19,412 bases of DNA from Commensalibacter sp963921845 (GTDB taxonomy: Bacteria; Pseudomonadota; Alphaproteobacteria; Acetobacterales; Acetobacteraceae). The stretch is taken from contig NZ_CAWUGZ010000113.1 in assembly GCF_963921845.1 (NCBI RefSeq), forward strand, positions 1 to 19,412, written 5' to 3'. The notes under the pieces were generated by a model, which saw only the letters and a program-made list of their open reading frames with translations, was not told where the DNA came from and searched no databases. This document shows positions 13,918-19,412 of this stretch, in pieces (position 1 is the stretch's first letter; each line of letters begins with the position of its first letter). Both the position numbers and the translations under genes were made by a program.

Positions 13918-14402
13918 AACTTACTCATGACGAAACGATCCTTCAAATGGAACTTAAAGACGGTGCGGTCACTATTCGACTACGCCCAGATCTAGCCCCA
14001 CTAGCAGCCGAACGCCTTTTAACGTTAAGTCGTGAAGGTTTTTATGACAATACCCCTTTTCATCGGGTCATTGGGGGATTTATGGCGCAGGGAGGAGACC
14101 CTAGTGGTACTGGCACTCAAGGAAGTTCTTTACCCGATTTGGATGCAGAATTTAGTAAAAAAGAAAGCTTCCGACGGGGTGTAGTCGGTATGGCTCGCAC
14201 GATGGATCCAAACAGTGCCAATAGTCAGTTTTTCATCATGTTTGAGGATTCACCCCATTTAGATGGTCAATATACCATCGTTGGTGAGGTCATTGAAGGT
14301 ATGGAATTGGTGGACAAAATTAAGAAGGGAACGGGAAGCAACGGTATGGTCAAAGATCCCGATCGTATTATTAAAATGTATCCTGTCTCAGAAAAGAAAT
14401 AG
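13914..14402 (+). CDS. ppiB: cyclophilin-type peptidyl-prolyl cis-trans isomerase
   Basis: This 162-residue enzyme has a single cyclophilin domain and catalyses proline cis-trans isomerisation during protein folding. There is no signal peptide, so it should be cytoplasmic. The active-site stretch FHRVIGGFMAQGGDP supplies R51, F56 and Q59; NSANSQFFIMF (100-110) and LDGQYTIVGEV complete the pocket. The residue matching Trp121 of human cyclophilin A is Tyr120, as in many bacterial members. The ATG overlaps the coaD stop (ATGA), with GGAAAAAA just upstream, so translation is probably coupled. The symbol is by family resemblance; relatives are also labelled ppi or ppiA. It appears to end the gyrA operon. 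Confidence 0.95.
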   Translation: MKLTHDETILQMELKDGAVTIRLRPDLAPLAAERLLTLSREGFYDNTPFHRVIGGFMAQGGDPSGTGTQGSSLPDLDAEFSKKESFRRGVVGMARTMDPNSANSQFFIMFEDSPHLDGQYTIVGEVIEGMELVDKIKKGTGSNGMVKDPDRIIKMYPVSEKK

Positions 14403-14419
14403 TTTTCCAGAAGATGAAA

Positions 14420-14456
14420 AAATAGTGGTTGACTTCTTTTTAAATAACCACTATTT
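14420..14456 (+). terminator. candidate terminator of the gyrA-coaD-cyclophilin operon
   Basis: AAATAGTGGTT (14420-14430) and AACCACTATTT (14446-14456) form a perfect 11-bp stem with a 15-base loop, 18 bases after the cyclophilin stop. Only three T end the stem, so it may slow or protect the RNA end rather than terminate strongly. Its arms overlap the proposed tRNA promoter. Confidence 0.5.
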
Positions 14457-14457
14457 G
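14429..14457 (+). promoter_or_regulatory. candidate tRNA-Lys promoter inside the hairpin
   Basis: TTGACT (14429-14434, 5 of 6 to TTGACA) lies 17 bases from TATTTG (14452-14457, 3 of 6 to TATAAT). Transcription would start about 30 bases before the tRNA. The -10 box is weak, so read-through from the operon remains possible. Confidence 0.28.
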
Positions 14458-14495
14458 AATGCTCAACGCTTAAGTATGAGCGCAAAAAAAATAGA

Positions 14496-14571
14496 GAGCC
14501 GGTAGCTCAGATGGTAGAGCATTCGACTTTTAATCGAATGGTCGAGGGTTCGAATCCCTCCCGGCTCACCA
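14496..14571 (+). tRNA. tRNA-Lys (anticodon UUU)
   Basis: A complete 76-base cloverleaf including an encoded CCA. The acceptor arms GAGCCGG (14496-14502) and CCGGCTC (14561-14567) pair perfectly. The D arm is GCTC/GAGC, the anticodon stem TTCGA/TCGAA with loop CTTTTAA gives anticodon TTT, and the T arm is GAGGG-TTCGAAT-CCCTC. Discriminator base A is followed by CCA (14569-14571). It reads AAA and AAG lysine codons. Confidence 0.98.
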
Positions 14572-14603
14572 AGATTGTAATCCTCAATCTTGTGGTGATT
14601 TTA
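14570..14603 (+). terminator. terminator of tRNA-Lys
   Basis: CAAGATTG (14570-14577) and CAATCTTG (14585-14592) form a perfect 8-bp stem with a 7-base loop, followed by a GATTTTAATCC tail. The left arm begins with the last two bases of the tRNA CCA end. Confidence 0.65.
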
Positions 14604-15021
14604 ATCCTTTTAACTTACATTAAAGCATTTTACTCGCAAATATGATTAATAAATAATTAATTATTTATTAAGGTTCGTAGTACGATCAATTTCAATAAAA
14701 ATATGTTTTATATTAATGAAAATATTAACTTTGGTTTTAATTTTGAAATTTGTAAAAACTAATTTATCAGTAGACTTGCGACTTAATTTTTAGCGGATTG
14801 TGGCAATCAACTCTAGGCGTTGTTGTCTTTTAGATTAGACAGTAATTAAGCTTGCCTTTTAGCGTAACTAAATTATTGTAAAGAATACTCTCAGGAAAAA
14901 TTCCTTGGATTAAGTTAGATTTTTTCGAATCTCACAAGTTTGATTTACTAAGAATAAAACTTAAGTAATTTCTTTTTTTGAGATATTCTAACTAAAATTA
15001 AATTTTAACAGGAGATTCACA
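14572..15021. other. spacer upstream of pyruvate decarboxylase
   Basis: A 450-base AT-rich spacer with no supported gene. It contains the tRNA terminator, a 26-base AT-only palindrome (14646-14671) and, at the end, the strong pdc ribosome site. The pdc promoter must lie here. TTGCCT at 14852 with TATTGT at 14874 (spacing 16) is a weak candidate that I do not call. Confidence 0.55.
14646..14671. repeat. 26-base perfect AT-only palindrome
   Basis: TTAATAAATAATT (14646-14658) is followed directly by its exact reverse complement (14659-14671) with no loop. It lies about 350 bases upstream of pdc and 75 bases after the tRNA. It consists only of A and T, so some self-complementarity is expected by chance, but the length is notable. 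Confidence 0.6.
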
Positions 15022-15024
15022 GTG
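15010..15024 (+). promoter_or_regulatory. strong ribosome-binding site with GTG start of pdc
   Basis: AGGAG (15010-15014) lies seven bases before GTG (15022-15024). It is the best-formed and best-placed Shine-Dalgarno match in the window and fixes the unusual GTG start of pdc. Confidence 0.8.
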
Positions 15025-16710
15025 AAGTATACTGTTGGCCATTATTTAGCCACCCGTTTGGTTCAACTTGGATTGGGCCATGTGTTTGCCGTTGCTGGGG
15101 ACTATAATCTAGCCTTGCTTGATGAGATGGCTAAAGCGAAAGATCTAGAGCAAGTTTATTGTTGTAATGAGTTAAATTGTGGTTTTGCAGCAGAGGGCTA
15201 TTCTCGTTCTAAAACGTTGGGGGCGTCTGTGGTGACCTTCAGCGTTGGTGCTTTTAGTGCATTTAATGCGGTAGGGGGTGCATTCGCAGAAAATTTGCCA
15301 ATGCTGCTTATTTCCGGCGCACCCAATAATAACGATTACGGTAGTGGGCATATTTTGCATCATACCATGGGCTATTCAGATTATCGTTATCAAATTGAAA
15401 TGGCCAAAAAAATTACTTGCGCAGCCGTTGCCATTAATCATGCTGAGGAAGCTCCTTGTCTAATTGATCATGCTATACGTCATGCTTTACGAAATAGAAA
15501 ACCTGCTTATATTGAAATAAGTTGTAACATTGTTAATCAACCTTGCACCGCACCAGGACCTATTACCAGCATTACCAATAACTTGGTCAGTGATGATGCA
15601 AGTTTGAAAGCAGCCGCAAAAGCATGTTTGGAAGCGTTGGATAAGGCTAAGAACCCCGTTATTATTATCGGAGGAAAAGCACGCTCTGCTGGAGTTGAAA
15701 ATCAAATTGTAAAACTGGCTGACAAAATGGGATGTGCTGTGACCACTATGGCGCAGGCCAAAGGATTTTTCTTAGAGGAAAAACCACAATATATAGGGAC
15801 ATTATGGGGAGAAATTAGCTCTCCTGGCGTGGAAAAATTAGTTACCAATTCTGATTGTCGCATTTATATAGGAAGTATATTTAACGATTATTCAACGGTT
15901 GGGTGGACCAGTGAAATTGTCGGAGAAGGCGACATTTTTATTTCGGCACATCATACCAAAGTGGCTAATAAAGAATTCAGCGGTGTTTACCTCAAAGATT
16001 TTTTACCTGCGCTTACTTCTGGTGTTAAACGAAACAGTACGTCCTTAGAACAATTTAAGGCTATGAAATTGCCCACTAAAAAAGTTGTTGTGGCTAAGGG
16101 AAATGCGCCATTAAATACGGTCGAACTATGCAGACAAATCCAAGGAATTATTGATCATAAAACCACGTTATTTCTAGAGACAGGCGACTCTTGGTTCCAT
16201 GGTATGCACTTTGATTTACCCAATGGTGCAAGAATAGAGTCTGAAATGCAATGGGGGCATATTGGTTGGTCGGTACCTTCTATGTTTGGTTACGCCGTTG
16301 CAGAGCCAGATCGGCGTAATATTATGATGGTAGGTGATGGTTCTTTCCAATTGACCGCACAAGAAGTGTGCCAAATGGTACGTCGTAACTTGCCTGTTAT
16401 TATTATTTTGATCAATAATAGAGGGTATTCCATTGAAGTTATGATTCACGATGGTCCTTATAATCGCATTAAAAATTGGGATTATGCTGGTTTAATGTCT
16501 GTATTTAATGCGGAAGACGGGCATGGGCTAGGATTAAAAGCCAAAAATGGCGACGAGTTAGCCGTGGCTATGAAAAAGGCTTTGAATAATACAAAAGGTC
16601 CAACGTTAATTGAAGTTGCCATTGACCCAGAAGATTGCTCTCCGGATCTTGTTATTTGGGGCAAAAGGGTGGCCGAAGCGAATAGTAGACCTCCCAGGGT
16701 TGTAAAATAA
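15022..16710 (+). CDS. pdc: pyruvate decarboxylase (thiamine diphosphate-dependent)
   Basis: This 562-residue cytoplasmic enzyme decarboxylates pyruvate to acetaldehyde and CO2 (Zymomonas enzyme: 568 residues). Its catalytic set matches bacterial PDC: D27 in AGDYN, E50 in CCNELNCGF, the H113-H114 pair in GHILHHT, and E472 in IEVMIHDGPY. The thiamine diphosphate motif runs from GDGS (438) to NN (466). ETGDSWF (386-392), EMQWGHIGWSVP (408-419) and NWDYAGLM are hallmark PDC stretches, which separates it from indolepyruvate decarboxylase and acetolactate synthase. GTG start behind a strong AGGAG. The gene is single, with its own 450-base upstream region and a good terminator. Bacterial PDC is rare and found mainly in acetic acid bacteria and Zymomonas, so the gene is a taxonomic marker. 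It probably channels pyruvate towards acetaldehyde, then ethanol or acetate. Confidence 0.97.
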   Translation: MKYTVGHYLATRLVQLGLGHVFAVAGDYNLALLDEMAKAKDLEQVYCCNELNCGFAAEGYSRSKTLGASVVTFSVGAFSAFNAVGGAFAENLPMLLISGAPNNNDYGSGHILHHTMGYSDYRYQIEMAKKITCAAVAINHAEEAPCLIDHAIRHALRNRKPAYIEISCNIVNQPCTAPGPITSITNNLVSDDASLKAAAKACLEALDKAKNPVIIIGGKARSAGVENQIVKLADKMGCAVTTMAQAKGFFLEEKPQYIGTLWGEISSPGVEKLVTNSDCRIYIGSIFNDYSTVGWTSEIVGEGDIFISAHHTKVANKEFSGVYLKDFLPALTSGVKRNSTSLEQFKAMKLPTKKVVVAKGNAPLNTVELCRQIQGIIDHKTTLFLETGDSWFHGMHFDLPNGARIESEMQWGHIGWSVPSMFGYAVAEPDRRNIMMVGDGSFQLTAQEVCQMVRRNLPVIIILINNRGYSIEVMIHDGPYNRIKNWDYAGLMSVFNAEDGHGLGLKAKNGDELAVAMKKALNNTKGPTLIEVAIDPEDCSPDLVIWGKRVAEANSRPPRVVK

Positions 16711-16727
16711 TATCACTATATGGTTTA

Positions 16728-16773
16728 AGCTTGCTTTGCAGATGAGAAATAGCGAAGCAAGCTAAATTTTTTT
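16728..16773 (+). terminator. rho-independent terminator of pdc
   Basis: AGCTTGCTTTGC (16728-16739) pairs with GCGAAGCAAGCT (16752-16763), a 12-bp stem with one G-U pair, then AAA and seven T (16767-16773). It lies 18 bases after the pdc stop. The converging ABC-exporter genes may use the same hairpin from the other side, but the tract there is poorer in T. Confidence 0.85.
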
Positions 16774-16809
16774 CGATTTATACGATGCTGAATTTCACGA
16801 ACTATTTAC

Positions 16810-17583
16810 TTAATTTTTAATAAGTTTTGTAATTTCATCGTAAGGTTTATTGAGATAAAGGGGCAGCACTGCTTCGGGTGTGCCATCCATTTTAAGAAAA
16901 CCTTGATCAAGCCACAACACGCGGTTGCACCATTTGGCAATAACCTCAGGCGAATGGGTTGAGACAATCAATATTTGAGAAGTTTTAACCATTTCTTCAA
17001 TACGGTTGCCTGCTTTGATAATAAAAGCTGCATCGCCGGTTAAAAACCATTCATCCATCATTAGAATTTGCGGAGAAATGGCCGTCGTTAATCCAAAACT
17101 CAGCCGCAACTGCATTCCCGAGCTATAGGTTTTAATTGGTAAATCGAGGTAAGGACCCAGCTCAGAAAATTCGGCGACGTTTTCCTCTATTTCTTCGATT
17201 TTATTTGATTTATAGCCATTAATTGTACATTTAAGTCGAATGTTTTCTCTTCCTGTTAGTTCATAATTCATACCTACCGAAGGATCGAGAAGAGTACTCA
17301 TTCGTCCTACAACCCTTATATGTCCGACGACAGGCTCGTATATACCTGCTATGGTTCGTAGCAGTGTAGTCTTCCCCGCACCATTCGAGCCAATTAATCC
17401 AATTCTATCGCCCTCATTGACTTTGAAATTAATATTTCTAAGACTTTGGACTAATATTTTATTATGCCCTTCGTTTTTTAGCCTTCCCGACACAAAAAGA
17501 TGCGTCATCTTACGCAAGCTTCGGGTGTTTTCATGGTATAGAGGAAACGTTATGGATAAATTTTCGACTTCTATAGTTGGCAT
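16810..17583 (-). CDS. polysaccharide-export ABC transporter ATP-binding protein (Wzt/KpsT-like)
   Basis: This 257-residue ATPase subunit belongs to an ABC exporter of the O-antigen, capsule or teichoic-acid type and powers movement of a lipid-linked or anchored glycan across the inner membrane. Walker A GSNGAGKT is at 65-72. YSSGMQ (153-158) is the family's characteristic YSSGM form of the ABC signature. Walker B is ILMMDE (173-178), followed by LTGDAAF, and the switch histidine is H210 in STHSPEV. There is no C-terminal carbohydrate-binding domain like that of Wzt from E. coli O8/O9a. The frame runs on to 17649, inside the permease gene. I chose ATG 17583, five bases after the permease stop, because family members start just before IEVENLS. 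It is the second gene of a two-gene minus-strand operon; the exported glycan is unknown. Confidence 0.92.
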   Translation of the reverse strand: MPTIEVENLSITFPLYHENTRSLRKMTHLFVSGRLKNEGHNKILVQSLRNINFKVNEGDRIGLIGSNGAGKTTLLRTIAGIYEPVVGHIRVVGRMSTLLDPSVGMNYELTGRENIRLKCTINGYKSNKIEEIEENVAEFSELGPYLDLPIKTYSSGMQLRLSFGLTTAISPQILMMDEWFLTGDAAFIIKAGNRIEEMVKTSQILIVSTHSPEVIAKWCNRVLWLDQGFLKMDGTPEAVLPLYLNKPYDEITKLIKN

Positions 17584-17588
17584 GAGAG

Positions 17589-18437
17589 TTACATCCAATA
17601 AGGTATACGAAATCTTGCTTTCGTAAAAACAAGCAAGGTAACAATCCAAAGAGCGACACTATAGCCTAGGGCAGCCAACCATGTGGATAGAGATGGGCAA
17701 CGTCCCAGTAGAGGAGAACGTGTAATTTCAAGTAGAGGATACATAGGATTAAATAACATATAATTATAATTAAATTTTAATTGACTGGTATCCCAGATGA
17801 CGGGCGTAATAAAAAAAAGGGCTTGCATAATGCTGTTCATTATAGGAGGTATGTCTTTGAAACGCGTGCCTAATACGCCGAGAAGCAAATTTAAAGCAAG
17901 GCTATCGATTAATAATAACGCTAGCGAAGCAGCAAATAAAAAATAATGGTTGGGAATAACACGATACCAGCTGAATACTAAAATTAGAACTAAACTATTG
18001 TGTAAAAGAGTAATTAAATTGCTAACAATATTCCTCCAGGCATAGATGGTAAAGGGTAAGCGCATGGAGAGGATTAAGGATTGCGCGTTAACAAAAATAG
18101 AACAACTTTCAATAAAATTGCTGGTTATGAAGGTCCATAGCATAAGGGATACAGACAAATAAGGTAAATACGTATGCATATCCATATTAAAAAAATACGC
18201 ATATAGTACGCCTATGGTTATGATTTTCACAGCCATGATAATAGTGATCCAAAATGGACCTAAAACGGACCCTCGGTACCGTAATTTAATATCCAGCCAA
18301 CCTAGGCTACCAAAAAGTCGCCAATTTTTGGTGCCTTGGAGAATATCACGTAAAGCCAGTTGAAAATTTTGTGAGAAACTAACCGATTTTATATCAATGA
18401 TAGGGTCATTTGATACAATTGGATTACTATGTGGCAT
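17589..18437 (-). CDS. polysaccharide-export ABC transporter permease (Wzm/KpsM-like, ABC-2 type)
   Basis: This 282-residue inner-membrane subunit should form, as a dimer with the downstream ATPase, a glycan-export channel. After a cytoplasmic N-terminus of about 45 residues comes DIKLRYRGSVLGPFW, the amphipathic segment and first-helix entry typical of ABC-2 permeases. Six hydrophobic helices follow, including ALFFITPVIW, which matches the family's FFxTPxxW stretch near helix five. ATG start with AAGGGA about nine bases upstream on the minus strand. The stop is five bases before the ATPase start, so the two are co-transcribed and probably translationally coupled. No glycosyltransferase gene is visible within the window. 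Confidence 0.92.
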   Translation of the reverse strand: MPHSNPIVSNDPIIDIKSVSFSQNFQLALRDILQGTKNWRLFGSLGWLDIKLRYRGSVLGPFWITIIMAVKIITIGVLYAYFFNMDMHTYLPYLSVSLMLWTFITSNFIESCSIFVNAQSLILSMRLPFTIYAWRNIVSNLITLLHNSLVLILVFSWYRVIPNHYFLFAASLALLLIDSLALNLLLGVLGTRFKDIPPIMNSIMQALFFITPVIWDTSQLKFNYNYMLFNPMYPLLEITRSPLLGRCPSLSTWLAALGYSVALWIVTLLVFTKARFRIPYWM

Positions 18438-19412
18438 CCAAATATCCCTTATATCGAAGTCACAAAAAAAGTCTATATATAGGTCGCTTATTTAAAGTAC
18501 ATTTTGTTAAAGATCAAATTTCTATTTTCTTCTTCATTAAAACAGTTGCTTCCACTGTCAAATTATTGTCAAGCGTTATAATGTTTGTTTTTTTTGAATC
18601 TTATTTTATCCCTTAAGCGGTGATTTATTTGTAAAAATTTATAAGAAATTAATATAGAGGGATCGACAAAAAAGAAACATACGGTGTGGATAAAGTCTTA
18701 CCCGTGTATGGGGGAATATTGTGGTGTTGTTTTGAGTATTATTTTTGAAGAACTCAGAATTGTTAAAAACATACCTATAACAAGATTTTAACTCAAGACA
18801 TTCATAAGCCTTAAGCTTTAAAACCGGTTTTTGTTAGGCGCTCTCAGTTTTAAAAAATGAATTATTTTTCCTTATTAATAAAATTTAACGTTAACGATAA
18901 ATTTTAAGCTAATTTGCTTTTTAAATTGGTTCAAGGGTGATGCGTATGCACTAATTTACTTAGCATAAACGTATTTATTCGTAAGATTATTAATCCAGTG
19001 TTTTGAATAAATCCTGTCAACACACTTTTGATGTAAAAGGTTAAAATTGTTCTGTGATTTGCTCAGATATAATTTTATTTTTTTAACATAAAATTTGTCA
19101 AAAATTTATACATGACCAAATCCATTGTTTTGTTTGAAAAGCCAATAGGTTATGCTAGCCATTTAAATTGATATTCTGAAAAACTATGAACAATCATTAA
19201 AGTGAGAATAAAACGGTATTAGCAAGGTCAATCATCCCTTAAAATAGTAGTTAATTATAGGAGATACTACGTAAATTGAATTTGGGGTTAAAACCGCATT
19301 TTTCATAAAATAGGACTGTATATGTTTGATCGTTTTTGAATTAAGGGCATTTTAAAACCATTCCCTTTATCAATTATTTAAAAAAAATGGTGGTAAGTTA
19401 GAAAATTAATTT
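18438..19412. other. AT-rich spacer upstream of the exporter operon
   Basis: The last 975 bases hold no protein or RNA gene that I can support on either strand. Small inverted repeats are present: GTTAAAA/TTTTAAC (18762-18768, 18786-18792), a 12-base palindrome AAAACCGGTTTT (18820-18831) and TTAACGTTAA near 18886. The exporter promoter should lie near the left end. TATATA-like boxes at about 18473-18482 on the minus strand are unconvincing. Confidence 0.55.

Noticed and set aside
18410..18616. 68-residue plus-strand frame with a TTG start overlapping the exporter permease start
   Set aside because: It overlaps the permease start in antisense, has only a weak AGGG before a TTG, and no family resemblance. 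Its Phe/Val-rich stretch is what AT-rich DNA tends to encode.
1..19412. CRISPR array, insertion sequence, phage genes, toxin-antitoxin or defence system
   Set aside because: No regularly spaced repeats, transposase, integrase, nuclease or toxin-like frames were seen. All long frames have housekeeping or common-family identities.
18438..19412. known structured RNA (6S, SRP, tmRNA, RNase P) in the terminal spacer
   Set aside because: I looked for their conserved cores on both strands and recognised none; only short AT-rich palindromes are present.

Overview
This window reads as chromosomal housekeeping DNA from an AT-rich alphaproteobacterium. It is most likely a member of the acetic acid bacteria (Acetobacteraceae). 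The reasons are a bacterial pyruvate decarboxylase of the Acetobacter/Gluconobacter/Zymomonas type, alphaproteobacterial glnB-glnA and gyrA-coaD-cyclophilin arrangements, and GyrA and CLC sequences of acetic-acid-bacterial style. The low GC and long, very AT-rich spacers suggest an insect-gut lineage such as Commensalibacter or a relative. That placement is inference from remembered family sequences; no search was run.

Layout. Bases 1-419 are a spacer, followed by a CLC-type anion channel/transporter with paired CBS domains (420-2189, +). Next, on the minus strand, come a fructose-6-phosphate aldolase (2420-3082) and the nitrogen-assimilation pair glnB (PII, 4941-5288) and glnA (glutamine synthetase, 3393-4838), transcribed glnB to glnA. 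uvrA (5647-8514, -) is divergent from ssb (8654-9145, +). A spacer of about 1.4 kb without a gene then leads to a tight + strand operon: gyrA, coaD and a cyclophilin (10578-14402). A tRNA-Lys(UUU) follows (14496-14571), then a 450-base spacer and pyruvate decarboxylase (15022-16710, +). On the minus strand, facing pdc, is a polysaccharide-type ABC exporter pair: permease 17589-18437, then ATPase 16810-17583. The last 975 bases hold no gene that I can support.

How it fits together. Pyruvate decarboxylase points to a pyruvate-to-acetaldehyde route, as in acetic acid bacteria. The aldolase could join dihydroxyacetone, a typical oxidation product of these bacteria, to glyceraldehyde-3-phosphate. 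It carries serine at the position where A129S is known to improve dihydroxyacetone use in E. coli FsaA. The PII/glutamine synthetase pair keeps its regulatory tyrosines (uridylylation and adenylylation).

I found no mobile element, CRISPR array, phage gene, toxin-antitoxin pair or clearly new system. The most useful second-look items are the aldolase residue, the divergent CLC filter motifs, the structured ssb-gyrA spacer with related hairpins, and a slippery A7 run at the coaD/cyclophilin overlap.
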